This document shows, in pieces, positions 1 through 8,719 of a stretch of 64,000 bases of DNA. Each line of letters starts with the position of its first letter. Position 1 is the stretch's first letter. A model generated the notes under the pieces. That model was not told the origin of the DNA. It was given only the letters and a program-made list of their open reading frames with translations, and did not search any database. Source of the DNA: Segniliparus rugosus ATCC BAA-974 (GTDB lineage: Bacteria > Actinomycetota > Actinomycetes > Mycobacteriales > Mycobacteriaceae); contig NZ_KI391954.1 of the NCBI RefSeq assembly GCF_000185725.2, forward strand, positions 248,001 through 312,000, read 5' to 3'. Both the position numbers and the translations under genes were made by a program.

Positions 1-834
1 GACCGCGACAACGGCGGCCCCGTCCGCGCTGATCACGGGTGTGCCGAACGGGCCGGAATGTTCGGCGGTCGCCCGCCAGTCCACCCAGAGGCTCTTGCCC
101 GCCGCGTCGTAGCGCATCCCGACGAGCTGGGCCGCTTCGGCCCCCGGCGGCCAGAAGCTCAGCACGAACCGTCCTGAACGGGAGTCGTAGGCGGCAGGAG
201 CGGCGACGGGGCAACGCGGGCCTCGGACCGCGCAGTCGGCGAGGCCTTGCGCCGAGTCCGCGCGATTGGACACCGGCACGAGTTCGATCGGCGGGCTCGT
301 CGTTCGCCCGTTGACGGTGTCGAGGACTTCGATTTGCCCGAGGTGGGTGACGACGAGGAGGTTGCCGTCCCCGGTGAAGGCGGAGCCGACCGGGGTCCCG
401 AGAACAGGATCGCTCCATTTCACCGAGTCGTTCTGGGCGAGGGCGGCCACGGTCCCGGCCTGCCCGAGATACGTGGTGTCGAATTGGTCCACCAGCGGGG
501 TGGACAGCTCCACGCCGAGATAACGGCGCAGGCACCAGCGTTTGCGCCCGTCCGCGAGGTCGAACGAGAACGTGTTGCAGCCGGACTCGGTGAGCGCGGT
601 GACCCCGACGAAGCCGCGGGAGGAGACCGACGGCTGGGCGTAGCTCTGGCCGAGCAGCGGGCGGGACCAGAGCACCGCGAGCCGCTCGGGCGGCAGCTGG
701 TCGGCGTGGCCCGAGTTCCGGCCGTCCCCTCGGGCTCCGGGCCAACCCTCGGAATAGCCCCGCCGCACCCACGAGTCGTCCTGGCACGCGGCCAGTCCGG
801 CCACGAGCAACAGCGATATCAATATCCGGCGCAT
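1..834 (-). CDS. PQQ-like beta-propeller lipoprotein (3' end cut by window)
   Basis: The reading frame is open from an ATG at 834 to the window edge, so at least 278 codons are present and the C-terminus is missing. The N-terminus is a typical lipoprotein signal: MRRIL, a hydrophobic core and the lipobox LAAC with Cys17. After it come repeated beta-rich stretches resembling PQQ-type propeller blades (for example FSFDLADGRKRWCL, and later GNLLVVTHLGQIEVLDT), which suggests an extracytoplasmic blade protein rather than a defined enzyme. It lies 10 bp downstream of glycerate kinase on the same strand but has its own -10 box (TAAGCT, 842-847) inside the end of that gene, so a leaderless transcript is likely. 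The specific function is unknown. Confidence 0.75.
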   Translation of the reverse strand, partial: MRRILISLLLVAGLAACQDDSWVRRGYSEGWPGARGDGRNSGHADQLPPERLAVLWSRPLLGQSYAQPSVSSRGFVGVTALTESGCNTFSFDLADGRKRWCLRRYLGVELSTPLVDQFDTTYLGQAGTVAALAQNDSVKWSDPVLGTPVGSAFTGDGNLLVVTHLGQIEVLDTVNGRTTSPPIELVPVSNRADSAQGLADCAVRGPRCPVAAPAAYDSRSGRFVLSFWPPGAEAAQLVGMRYDAAGKSLWVDWRATAEHSGPFGTPVISADGAAVVAV

Positions 835-841
835 CGGGTCG

Positions 842-847
842 AGCTTA
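842..847 (-). promoter_or_regulatory. -10 box for leaderless lipoprotein mRNA
   Basis: TAAGCT on the minus strand ends 7 nt before the ATG at 834. The spacing puts the transcription start at or next to the start codon, and no Shine-Dalgarno sequence is visible. Confidence 0.55.
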
Positions 848-1936
848 GTGGTTTGCCGTCTTCGTGTTCGCCACGGTCCAATTCGCCGCGACGTGCTCGG
901 CGAGTTTGCGCAGTTGGTTCTCCGCGTCGGTGAGCGCGAGGTCGACCGAGCCCGCGAACTCGCTCATCGAATACGCGTCCGCGATGCCCGCGATGCGCGC
1001 TTGCGCGGGGTCGAGCCGCACTTGCCCGGCGAGCGCGATCGTCCGCGCTCCGGCCCGAGCCGCCGCTTTCGCGAGCGCGGAGACGACTTTGCCCCGCACG
1101 GACTGATCGTCGAGCCTGCCTTCGCCGGTGATCACCAAGTCGGCGCGGGCCAGCAGCGCGCTTTGGCCGGTGCGCTCGGCGATCAGCTCCGCGCCAGAAC
1201 GCCGCGAGGCTCCCAGCGCGAACAGCGCGGCTCCGAGCCCGCCCGCCGCCCCGGCCCCTGGCAGACTGGCCACATCGCGTTTGACGACGCGCTGGAACTC
1301 GGCGGCCGCCGAGGACAGCCGCGCCTCGAGAAGTTTGACCGTCGCCGCGTCCGCGCCTTTTTGCGGGCCGAACACGCGCGCAGCGCCGGACGGCCCCAGC
1401 AGCGGGTGCTCCACGTCGGTCGCGGCGATCAGCCCCACCCCGGCGAGGATGCCCCTCGCTTGGGCCAGCCCGCCGAGCACCGCGAGCATCCCTGCCCCGG
1501 CGTCCGTGCAGGACGAGCCGCCGAGCCCGACGACGATCGTCGTCGCGCCGTAGTCGACCGCGTCGACGATGAGCTGGCCGACGCCCCGGCTGTGGGCGGC
1601 GAGCGCGGTCTCGGGCGTCGGGGGGCCGTCCAGGAGGTGGAGCCCGCAGGCCTGCGCGCACTCCAAATAGGCGACGAGGTGTTCGGAGTCGCCGACGGCG
1701 TCGATCAGCCAGCGGGCCTTTGTCGCGGCCCCGAGCGGCCCTTGGACGAAGGTGGTCTTGCGCGAGCCGAACTGCGCGGCGAGCACGCTCACGAAACCGG
1801 GGCCGCCGTCGGACTGCGGGGCGAGGGCCAGCTCGTCCGCCGGGCGCGCCGCCGACCAGCCTTCGGCGATGGCCCTCGCGGCTTGGGCCGAGGAGAGCGT
1901 TCCGCCGAACGAATCAGGAGCTATGACCACTCGCAT
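845..1936 (-). CDS. glycerate kinase (type 1, GlxK/GarK family)
   Basis: This 363-residue protein matches glycerate kinase family 1 in length and motifs. It has the N-terminal APDSFGGTLS (residues 6-15; the family usually has APDSFKG), a SDGGPG loop near 42-47 and the glycine-rich GLGGSSCTDAGAGM near 137-150. The enzyme phosphorylates D-glycerate with ATP in the cytoplasm, feeding glyoxylate and serine-type carbon into lower glycolysis. No tartronate semialdehyde reductase or glyoxylate carboligase is nearby, so the pathway context cannot be read here. The start at 1936 is supported by a -10 box TAGACT at 1943-1948, 6 nt upstream. The divergent neighbour is an acyltransferase starting near 1966. 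Confidence 0.9.
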   Translation of the reverse strand: MRVVIAPDSFGGTLSSAQAARAIAEGWSAARPADELALAPQSDGGPGFVSVLAAQFGSRKTTFVQGPLGAATKARWLIDAVGDSEHLVAYLECAQACGLHLLDGPPTPETALAAHSRGVGQLIVDAVDYGATTIVVGLGGSSCTDAGAGMLAVLGGLAQARGILAGVGLIAATDVEHPLLGPSGAARVFGPQKGADAATVKLLEARLSSAAAEFQRVVKRDVASLPGAGAAGGLGAALFALGASRRSGAELIAERTGQSALLARADLVITGEGRLDDQSVRGKVVSALAKAAARAGARTIALAGQVRLDPAQARIAGIADAYSMSEFAGSVDLALTDAENQLRKLAEHVAANWTVANTKTANH

Positions 1937-1942
1937 TTTTGG

Positions 1943-1948
1943 AGTCTA
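1943..1948 (-). promoter_or_regulatory. -10 box for leaderless glycerate kinase mRNA
   Basis: TAGACT on the minus strand, 6 nt before the ATG at 1936. It sits in the very short divergent spacer shared with the acyltransferase gene. Confidence 0.5.
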
Positions 1949-1965
1949 TTACTCTTTTTCCCGAT

Positions 1966-2717
1966 ATGACGAGCATGTGGAACGCCCCGTTGCGCGAACG
2001 CTGGCGCGGCGAGCGGCTGCGCGACGAGAAGCAGGCGAAATTTCTGACGCTGGCCTCGCTGAAATGGGTGCTGCGCAACCACGCCTACACTCCCTGGTAC
2101 TTGGTGCGGTACGCGCGGTTCGCGAAATTCAAGCTGCTGAACCCGCACGTGATCACCAGGGGCATGGTCTTCCTCGGCAAAGGCGTGGAAATCCACGCCA
2201 CACCGGGCCTCGCCCGCCTGGAGATCGGCAGATGGGTGCACATCGGGGACGGCAACGCGATCCGCGCCCACGACGGGTCGTTGAAAATCGGGGACAAGAC
2301 GGTGTTCGGCAAGGACAACGTCGTGAACTGCTACCTCGACATCGAGTTCGGCGAATCGGTGCTGGTGGCGGACTGGTGCTACATCTGCGACTTCGACCAC
2401 GTCATCGACGACATCACGACGCCGATCAAGGACCAGGGCATCGTCAAAGGGCCGGTGCGGATCGGCCCGGACACCTGGATCGCCGCGAAGGTGAGCGTGC
2501 TGCGGGGCACGCGGGTCGGCAGAGGCTGCGTGCTCGGGGCGCATGCCGTGGTGAAAGGCGAGGTCCCGGACTTCTCCATCGCGGTCGGCGCGCCCGCCCG
2601 CGTGGTGAAGAACCGGAAAGAAGCCTGGGAAGCCAAGGCCGCCGAGCGCGCGGCGCTGGCGAAAGCCCTCGCCGACATCGAGCGGAAAAAACCAACGGCG
2701 CGGCTGGCGAGGAGTAG
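1966..2717 (+). CDS. left-handed beta-helix (hexapeptide) acyltransferase, frameshifted near its end
   Basis: The protein has the imperfect hexapeptide repeats of LbH acyltransferases (IGRWVHIGDG, LKIGDKTVFGKDN, VRIGPDTWIAAKVSVLRG) and the typical C-terminal VGAPARVVKN, and it resembles mycobacterial Rv3034c. Such enzymes move an acyl group from acyl-CoA to a sugar or similar acceptor; the acceptor is unknown. ATG 1966 is preferred, with TTG 1939 and ATG 1975 as alternatives. As sequenced, the frame does not stop after the conserved domain but runs to 3054 through about 110 Arg/Pro/Ala-rich residues antisense to the next gene. A six-A run at 2686-2691 explains this: one more A, or a -1 slip, gives an end KKTNGAAGEE with a stop at 2717, 5 bp before the end of the convergent gene. 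The coordinates given assume that stop. Confidence 0.75.
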
Positions 2718-2722
2718 AGCGG

Positions 2723-4000
2723 CTACGTCGGGATCGGGGCGGCGCGGAATCTGCTCCGCCGCCACCAGGGCAGTTGGAGCCAGGCGCGCTGCTTGGCGCA
2801 TAGTTCCGCGATCTCAGCCGCCCCGTCCTGCACCGCGCACAGCCGAGCCGCGATCTGGCCGACAGCAGACTCCAACGCCGCGCCCTCCTCGGAGTCGAAG
2901 CCGCTCGCTGCGACGACCGCCCTGTCCAGAGTGTCGACGGACTCGGCGAGCGCCCGCCACACCGCCCCGGCCTTGCGCAGCCCGTCCGGCTCCACGACGG
3001 CTTGGCCCAACGCGGACGGCGGCGGCGCGATCCGCATTTCGACCACCTCTTTGACCTTCGCCGCATCCGGCAGGAAGCCGCGCCCGCCGCCCGCGCCCCA
3101 CTCCGTGATCTCCCAGTTCCGGCCCGCCTGGCGGACGGACCTGGTGAGCAGGCCCATGGCCCGGAGGCAGTCGCCCGCGAGCAGGAACACCGCCTGCGAG
3201 CGCAGGTCGTACTGCTCCGCCCACTCCCGCTCTTTGCGCCCGGCGAGCGGGCCGACCCCCTCCAGCGCCAATGCCGCCGCGATCAACGCCTTGAGCAGGT
3301 CCTCGTTCGCCGCAACGAGGACATCCGCGAGGAGGTAGAGGCCGACGGGGGAGAGGTGGCCGTACAACCCGGCCTGCTCCGCCGCGTCGGCGGCCGCCGA
3401 CGCGGCTTCGGACCGCTCCGGCTGGGTCTCGGCGAACAGATCCGCGCGGAACATGCGGGCGTTCATCCGATCGGCTCGCGCGTACGCCTCCCTCGCGGCG
3501 CGCACCCCCGCGCCCAGCTTGGCGAGGCGCAGGGCGACGTCCTGCGCGCGCTTGAGCCAGAGCCGGTGCTCTGCCGCATACCCGGAGCCGTCTTCGCCGA
3601 GATGCCGCTCCGCCTGGCCGATCAGCTCGTCCCGACCTGCCAGCGCGGCCTTGAGCTCTTCCTCTTGCGCCTGGAAGTGCGCGGCGGCGTGCTCCATCAG
3701 CTCGAAGAGCTCCACCTCCGTCCAAACTCGATCCGCCGTCCCAGACGGCGGCTGCGGCGCTCCCCGCGCCGAGTCCGCTGCGGGCAAGAGCGCGAGGATG
3801 GCGAGCTCTTCGTCCAAAAGCGCGCGGGCTCTCCCGTCTGCCAGCTCCCATTCCGCGCCGAATAGGGTGGCGGCTTCCCCCGCCCACAGCTCCCACAATC
3901 GGTCGGCGACGAGCCGGGTCCGGTCGAATTGCCCCCTGGTCCGAGCGTTCTGCTCGTTCAGCGAGGCCACGATCCGCGACCAGCTCTGATCCTCAGCCAC
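2723..4000 (-). CDS. uncharacterised alpha-helical protein linked to rmlB
   Basis: I do not recognise this family. The product of about 425 residues is rich in Ala, Glu, Leu and Arg, looks almost wholly helical, and has no signal peptide or clear membrane segment. Likely coiled-coil or helical-bundle stretches are visible (ALLDEELAILALL, HFQAQEEELKAALAGRDELI, AAREAYARADRMNARM). GTG 4000 is chosen as the start because it overlaps the rmlB stop by 8 nt and has an AAGG-type ribosome site just upstream. An ATG at 4099 would extend the protein by 33 Gly/Ser-rich residues wholly inside rmlB. Translational coupling to rmlB hints at a role around surface polysaccharide synthesis, but this is only context. 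Confidence 0.65.
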   Translation of the reverse strand: MAEDQSWSRIVASLNEQNARTRGQFDRTRLVADRLWELWAGEAATLFGAEWELADGRARALLDEELAILALLPAADSARGAPQPPSGTADRVWTEVELFELMEHAAAHFQAQEEELKAALAGRDELIGQAERHLGEDGSGYAAEHRLWLKRAQDVALRLAKLGAGVRAAREAYARADRMNARMFRADLFAETQPERSEAASAAADAAEQAGLYGHLSPVGLYLLADVLVAANEDLLKALIAAALALEGVGPLAGRKEREWAEQYDLRSQAVFLLAGDCLRAMGLLTRSVRQAGRNWEITEWGAGGGRGFLPDAAKVKEVVEMRIAPPPSALGQAVVEPDGLRKAGAVWRALAESVDTLDRAVVAASGFDSEEGAALESAVGQIAARLCAVQDGAAEIAELCAKQRAWLQLPWWRRSRFRAAPIPT

Positions 4001-5000
4001 GGGAGCCTTGTTCCCGCCGAGCGTACTGCGCTTCGACCCCGGATTTCTCCCCGATCCACCAGTCCCGGTGCTCCCGGTACCACTCGACCGTCTCGCCAAG
4101 GGCGGCGCGGAAGTCGGTTTTGCGCGGGCTCCAGCCCAGTTCCGCCGTCAATCTGCCTGCGTCGAGCGCGTACCTGCGGTCATGCCCTGGGCGGTCGACG
4201 ACGAGCTCGATGCGCTCCGGGTCCGCGCCGACGAGTTCGCACAGCAGCTGCGCGACGGCGAGGTTGCCCTGCTCGTTGTCGGCTCCGATGTGGTAGGTCC
4301 GGCCAGGCTCGCCCTTGGCCAAGATCGCCCACACCGCGTCGTTGTGGTCGTCCACGTGGATCCAGTCCCGCACGTGCTTGCCGTCCCCGTACACCTTCAC
4401 CGGCCCGCCGAGCAGCAGGTTCGTGATTTGGCGCGGGATGAACTTCTCCACATGCTGCCATGGGCCGAAATTATTCGTGCAGTGCGAGACGGTGGCCTCG
4501 ATCCCGAACGAGCGCACCCAGGCGCGCAGCAGCAGGTCCCCGCTCGCTTTGGACGCGGAATAGGGGCTCGACGGATTGAACGCGTCCCCTTCGGCGAAGC
4601 GCCGGTCCTCGCCAAGCTCGAGGTCCCCGTACACCTCGTCGGTGGACACCTGGTGCAATCGCGCCCCATGCCGACGGACGGCTTCGAGCAGGGCGAAGCT
4701 GCCGAGGACGTTGGTGCGCACGAACGAGCCGGGGTCGGTGAGCGCATGGTCGTTGTGCGTCTCCGCCGCGAAATGCACCACCGCGTCCGTCTGGCGGACC
4801 AAATCGTCCACCAGCGCCTCGTCGGTCACGTCGCCTTTGACGAACTCGATCCGCTCCGCGACCGCGCCGAGCGTGTCCGCGTTCCCCGCGTAGGTGAGCG
4901 CGTCGAGGACGACGATGTCGACCTCTGGCCGGGTTTGCAACGTCCTGTGCACGAAATTGGCCCCGATGAACCCGGCTCCGCCGGTCACGAGAAGCTTCAT
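3993..5000 (-). CDS. rmlB: dTDP-glucose 4,6-dehydratase RmlB
   Basis: This 335-residue extended short-chain dehydrogenase starts with the NAD-binding TGGAGFIG at residues 6-13. It carries the STDEVYGD motif, whose Asp-Glu pair takes part in dehydration, and the catalytic YSASK. RmlB converts dTDP-glucose to dTDP-4-keto-6-deoxyglucose, the second step of dTDP-L-rhamnose synthesis; rhamnose links arabinogalactan to peptidoglycan in Mycobacteriales. rmlA and rmlC lie on the opposite strand 1.2 kb away, separated by a hydrolase gene; rmlD is not in the window. The ATG at 5000 gives the usual N-terminus (MKLLVTGGAG) directly. Confidence 0.95.
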   Translation of the reverse strand: MKLLVTGGAGFIGANFVHRTLQTRPEVDIVVLDALTYAGNADTLGAVAERIEFVKGDVTDEALVDDLVRQTDAVVHFAAETHNDHALTDPGSFVRTNVLGSFALLEAVRRHGARLHQVSTDEVYGDLELGEDRRFAEGDAFNPSSPYSASKASGDLLLRAWVRSFGIEATVSHCTNNFGPWQHVEKFIPRQITNLLLGGPVKVYGDGKHVRDWIHVDDHNDAVWAILAKGEPGRTYHIGADNEQGNLAVAQLLCELVGADPERIELVVDRPGHDRRYALDAGRLTAELGWSPRKTDFRAALGETVEWYREHRDWWIGEKSGVEAQYARREQGSRG

Positions 5001-5117
5001 GCGCCCCAGTATCGCAGAAGCGCCGCCGCCGTCGCGGAGCCCGTCGCAGGAAGCCGCGACGGGCTCCGCAGGGCGCTTCCGGTCGCGCGGAACGCGCCGA
5101 GCGGCGATGATATTGCG

Positions 5118-6140
5118 ATGACTGCGATCCAAACTCCTCCGGCGCGGGGGGCCGGGCAGAGCCCTTCGCTGGAGTTTTGCACCGTCCACGGCTATCGGCG
5201 CGCCTACCGCGTCGCCGGCTCCGGCCCCGCCGTGCTCCTCATCCATGGCATCGGCGACAACTCGTCCACCTGGGACGAGGTGCAGACCGCGTTGGCGAGC
5301 CGGTTCACCGTGATCGCCCCGGACCTGTTGGGCCACGGCAAGTCGGACAAGCCGAGGGCGGACTACTCCATCGCCGCGTACGCCAACGGCATGCGCGACC
5401 TTTTGTCCGTCCTCGGGATCGACCGGGTCACCGTGGTCGGGCATTCGCTCGGCGGCGGGGTGGCGATGCAGTTCGCGTACCAGTTCCCCCAGCTCGTGGA
5501 GCGCCTGGTCCTCGTCGCGGCTGGCGGAGTCACCAAGGACGTGAACATCGTGCTGCGCGTCGCCTCGCTGCCGTTCGTCGCGGAGTCTCTGCCGCTCCTC
5601 CGCCTGCCTGGCGCGCTGGCTTCTTTGCGGTTCGCGGGGGACGCGCTCGACCGGATGCTGCGGACCGCGGGGCTGCAGCTCGACATCCCCGACGTGGTGC
5701 GCATCCTCGCGGACCTGCCGGAGCCGACCGCGTCCTCCGCGTTCGCGCGGACGCTGCGCGCGGTGGTCGATTGGCGCGGGCAGGTGGTCACCATGCTCGA
5801 CCGATGTTATTTGGCCGAGTCGATCCCGGTGCAGCTGGTCTGGGGGACGCAGGACCAGGTCATCCCGGTCAGCCACGCCCGACTCGCGCACTGCGCGATG
5901 CCGGGCTCGCGGCTGGAGGTGTTCAAAGGCTCCGGCCATTTCCCGTTCCACGACGATCCGGCGCGTTTCGTGCGCGTGGTGGAGGAATTCATCGAGACCA
6001 CCGAGCCAGCCGAGTACGACTCGGAGCGGTTGCGCGCCATGCTGCGCCACGGCGCGCGGGAGGAGGACATCGCGGGCTCGGCCGAGACGCGGATCGCCGT
6101 GCTCGACGCGATGAAGCACGACGAGCGCGGCGCGAGCTGA
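5118..6140 (+). CDS. alpha/beta-fold hydrolase, Rv2715-like
   Basis: This 340-residue alpha/beta hydrolase closely follows mycobacterial Rv2715 from memory ([43 protein letters not shown] near the C-terminus). The serine nucleophile lies in GHSLGGG, the likely acid in [10 protein letters not shown] and the histidine in GSGHFPFHD, so the triad is complete. The substrate is unknown; lipid or ester hydrolysis in the cytoplasm or at the membrane face is plausible. The ATG at 5118 gives the conserved N-terminus. It sits between divergent rmlB and co-oriented rmlA, with a 28 bp gap to rmlA, which has its own promoter. Confidence 0.85.
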   Translation: MTAIQTPPARGAGQSPSLEFCTVHGYRRAYRVAGSGPAVLLIHGIGDNSSTWDEVQTALASRFTVIAPDLLGHGKSDKPRADYSIAAYANGMRDLLSVLGIDRVTVVGHSLGGGVAMQFAYQFPQLVERLVLVAAGGVTKDVNIVLRVASLPFVAESLPLLRLPGALASLRFAGDALDRMLRTAGLQLDIPDVVRILADLPEPTASSAFARTLRAVVDWRGQVVTMLDRCYLAESIPVQLVWGTQDQVIPVSHARLAHCAMPGSRLEVFKGSGHFPFHDDPARFVRVVEEFIETTEPAEYDSERLRAMLRHGAREEDIAGSAETRIAVLDAMKHDERGAS

Positions 6141-6155
6141 CCGCAGGCTCCCTGA

Positions 6156-6161
6156 TAGTCT
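6156..6161 (+). promoter_or_regulatory. -10 box for leaderless rmlA mRNA
   Basis: TAGTCT ends 7 nt before the rmlA ATG at 6169, with no ribosome-binding site between them. Confidence 0.5.
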
Positions 6162-6168
6162 TCACCGT

Positions 6169-7065
6169 ATGCGAGGCGTCATCCTCGCCGGTGGCGCAGG
6201 CTCCCGGCTGCACCCGATCACTTTGGGCGTGAGCAAGCAGCTCCTCCCGGTGTACGACAAGCCGCTTATTTATTACCCGCTGACCACGCTGATCAGCGCG
6301 GGGATCACCGACATCCTGATCATCACCACGCCGCAGGACGCTCCCGCCTTCGCGCGGCTCCTCGGCTCGGGCGAGCAATTCGGCGTGCGCTTGAGCTACG
6401 CCGAGCAGGCCGAGCCGAAGGGCATCGCCCAGGCGTTCGTCATCGCGAAAAAGCATATCGGCGGTGGCGACGTGGCGCTCATCCTCGGCGACAACATCCT
6501 CGCCGGAGCCGGTCTTGAGCCCGAGCTGGAAGGCCCGGCCTCAGCCCCGCTGCGCGGCGGCGTCGTTTTCGCGTACGAGGTGTCCGACCCCGGCCGGTAC
6601 GGCGTTGTGGAGTGGGACGAGGACGGCAACGCGGTGGGCCTTGTGGAGAAACCCGCGAGGCCGAAGTCGAAGCACGCCGTCACCGGGCTCTACTTCTACG
6701 ACAACGACGTGGTCTCCATCGCGCAGGAGCTGCGGCCCTCGGCGCGGGGGGAGTACGAGATCACCGATGTCAACCTCGCGTACCTCGCGGCAGGGCGGCT
6801 CTCGGTCCGCGTCTTGCCGAAGGGGTCCGCGTGGCTCGACGCGGGCACGTTCGACTCCCTCCTCGAGGCGGGGAACTACGTGCGGGTGATCGAGGAGCGC
6901 CAGGGGCTGCGCATCGGCTGCCCGGAAGAGGTCGCCTGGCGGCGCGGGCTCATCGACGACGAACAACTCGACCGCGCGGCGCGAGCGCACGCGAACTCCG
7001 GGTACGGCGCGTATCTGGCGACGCTGCTCGCCCACCCGAGGGCGAAGGAGACAGGACAGTTATGA
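6169..7065 (+). CDS. rmlA: glucose-1-phosphate thymidylyltransferase RmlA
   Basis: RmlA joins dTTP and glucose-1-phosphate to dTDP-glucose, the entry step of dTDP-L-rhamnose synthesis. The 298-residue length is normal for the family. The nucleotide-binding signature GGAGSRLHP (residues 8-16) and the following [11 protein letters not shown] are present, as are LGDNI, the EKP sugar-binding segment and the late [13 protein letters not shown]. The stop overlaps the rmlC start (ATGA), so the two are translationally coupled. A -10 box at 6156-6161 suggests that transcription starts at the ATG. Confidence 0.96.
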   Translation: MRGVILAGGAGSRLHPITLGVSKQLLPVYDKPLIYYPLTTLISAGITDILIITTPQDAPAFARLLGSGEQFGVRLSYAEQAEPKGIAQAFVIAKKHIGGGDVALILGDNILAGAGLEPELEGPASAPLRGGVVFAYEVSDPGRYGVVEWDEDGNAVGLVEKPARPKSKHAVTGLYFYDNDVVSIAQELRPSARGEYEITDVNLAYLAAGRLSVRVLPKGSAWLDAGTFDSLLEAGNYVRVIEERQGLRIGCPEEVAWRRGLIDDEQLDRAARAHANSGYGAYLATLLAHPRAKETGQL

Positions 7066-7661
7066 CGCAGTGGCGGGAATTGCCCATCGCAGGGGCTTGG
7101 GAGATCACGCCCGAGCTGCACTCGGACGACCGGGGCGTGAACGCGGAGCTCTTCCGGGCGGGGGCCACGCGCGAGGCGACCGGCCGGGACTTCACGACGG
7201 CGCAGGTCAACTGCTCAGTCTCCAAGGCCGGCGTACTGCGCGGGGTGCATCTGGCCCTTGGTCCGGACGGAACTCTGGCCGGGGGCCAGGAGAAATACGT
7301 GACTGTCGCTTCGGGCAGCGTCTTCGACGTGGTGGTGGACCTGCGCTCCGACTCGCCCACCTTCGGGAAATGGGAGGCGGTGCTGCTCAGCGGCGAGCGG
7401 CGCAACGCGGTGTTCCTCTCGGCGGGGCTCGGGCACGCCGTCCTCGCGTTGACGGAGGACACGGTCTTGCTCTACCTCTGCTCCAGCGAGTACGACCCCC
7501 GGCTGGAGCGCTCGGTCGACGCGCTCGACCCGGCGCTCGCCATCGCCTGGCCGAGCAAGGACGCGCACGGCCACGCGATCGAGTTCTTGCGCTCCGAGCG
7601 CGACCACGCGGCGCTGCGCCTCGCCGAGGCCATCGCCTCGGGGACGCTCCCGGAGCGCTGA
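7062..7661 (+). CDS. rmlC: dTDP-4-dehydrorhamnose 3,5-epimerase RmlC
   Basis: RmlC epimerises dTDP-4-keto-6-deoxyglucose at C3 and C5. The 199-residue product has the cupin signature of the family, including the active-site histidine in [25 protein letters not shown] and the [13 protein letters not shown] strand. The stretch between LRGVH and KYV is slightly longer than in many homologues ([10 protein letters not shown]). The start is the ATG overlapping the rmlA stop, with GGAG upstream inside rmlA. It ends 4 bp before the convergent DUF4349 gene. Confidence 0.93.
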   Translation: MTQWRELPIAGAWEITPELHSDDRGVNAELFRAGATREATGRDFTTAQVNCSVSKAGVLRGVHLALGPDGTLAGGQEKYVTVASGSVFDVVVDLRSDSPTFGKWEAVLLSGERRNAVFLSAGLGHAVLALTEDTVLLYLCSSEYDPRLERSVDALDPALAIAWPSKDAHGHAIEFLRSERDHAALRLAEAIASGTLPER

Positions 7662-7665
7662 GCGC

Positions 7666-8658
7666 TTAGGCGCGCCGCCCGCGCAGCAGCCGCCAGCTCA
7701 AGCGGGCGGCAATGAGCGCCGCGACGACCGGGGCGGCCCACACCGCGAGCCAGGAAATCGAGGTCACCACCCATCGCACGGTGGCGACGAGGTCGGACCA
7801 GCCGGAATGCAGTCCCGCGCTCACCCAGCCGCGCTGCGGCTCTGCGGGTTTTTTCCCGAGCAAGGTGAGGGTGAGCGAGACGGTCTGCGTCCGTTTGTCC
7901 AGCCCCTGCTGCTGGCGTTGCAGCTCCAAGAGGCGCGAATGCTGGGCGGTGAGCTGGTTCTGGACCTTGACGAGGACATCGGGGTCGTTCGTCTGCGCGC
8001 GCAGCTGCTCCAACCGTCCGATCGTGGCTTGGACGTCCGCAAACTCCGCCGCGAGGTCGGTGCTCTGCTGGCTGGTGTTCGTGGACTGCGAGTTGGCGTA
8101 CGTGACCTCGCCGAGCGCCCGGAGCCGCGAGACGGCCTGGTCGAACGTGTCGACCGGGATCTGCAGCCCCAAGGCGACGTAGCCGCTGTAGTCCTTCGCC
8201 TTTTCGGCGGTCTTGGTCGGATCGACCTCCCGGACGTTGTCCCCTTCGTTCTGCTGCTGCACGGAGGCTCCCGACTCGGCTCCGATCCGCAGCGCGTCCT
8301 CCTTGGCCTTCTTCAGGTCGCCGGTCTCCACCCGGAGGGTCTGCGTTGTGGCCATGGAGGGGGAGGAAGGAGCGCTCGGAGCCCAGTTGGGGCTTGCTCC
8401 CCTCGGGGTCAGGGGCACACCAGGTATGCCCGAGTCCATATACCCAGGGCCGGAGTCGGCCTCCGCGTACGCCTCGGGGGCGGCGCGTTTGCCCGACTGG
8501 CTCTCTTTGCCGTGCGAGGGGCCGTTGATCGAGCCGCCGTGCTCGCAACCGGCGAGGGCGGGCACGACCGCGAACGCCGCGAGCAGGAGGAAAGCGGGCA
8601 GGACGGTTTTCGCGGAGGAGCGGTTCGGCCGAGTGCGGTTGAGGTTGCGCCGGAACAT
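7666..8658 (-). CDS. DUF4349 lipoprotein
   Basis: This 330-residue exported protein has an Arg-rich n-region, a hydrophobic core and the lipobox LAGC (about residue 38). The domain follows the DUF4349 layout: an extracytoplasmic region with a long helical hairpin (residues about 190-245, AEFADVQATIGRLEQLRAQT and following) and a C-terminal membrane helix (about 300-320) ending in basic residues. A lipid anchor at one end and a membrane helix at the other would hold it close to the outer face of the membrane. Function is unknown. The start at 8658 is fixed by a -10 box TACAGT 6 nt upstream. Confidence 0.8.
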   Translation of the reverse strand: MFRRNLNRTRPNRSSAKTVLPAFLLLAAFAVVPALAGCEHGGSINGPSHGKESQSGKRAAPEAYAEADSGPGYMDSGIPGVPLTPRGASPNWAPSAPSSPSMATTQTLRVETGDLKKAKEDALRIGAESGASVQQQNEGDNVREVDPTKTAEKAKDYSGYVALGLQIPVDTFDQAVSRLRALGEVTYANSQSTNTSQQSTDLAAEFADVQATIGRLEQLRAQTNDPDVLVKVQNQLTAQHSRLLELQRQQQGLDKRTQTVSLTLTLLGKKPAEPQRGWVSAGLHSGWSDLVATVRWVVTSISWLAVWAAPVVAALIAARLSWRLLRGRRA

Positions 8659-8664
8659 GCGAGC

Positions 8665-8670
8665 ACTGTA
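8665..8670 (-). promoter_or_regulatory. -10 box for leaderless DUF4349 mRNA
   Basis: TACAGT on the minus strand, 6 nt before the ATG at 8658. It is divergent from the box at 8708-8713. Confidence 0.55.
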
Positions 8671-8707
8671 GCGCCGTCCCCTGACGCCGAGCTGTGAGGC
8701 GCGCGAG

Positions 8708-8713
8708 TAAGCT
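8708..8713 (+). promoter_or_regulatory. -10 box for leaderless DUF1990 mRNA
   Basis: TAAGCT, 6 nt before the ATG at 8720. The two leaderless promoters of this divergent pair lie within 50 bp of each other. Confidence 0.55.
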
Positions 8714-8719
8714 CGGCCC

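Noticed and set aside
2718-3054. The Arg/Pro-rich C-terminal extension of the acyltransferase as a genuine domain
   Set aside because: It is antisense to a well-formed gene, has the composition of out-of-frame GC-rich DNA, and is explained by one missing base in the A6 run.
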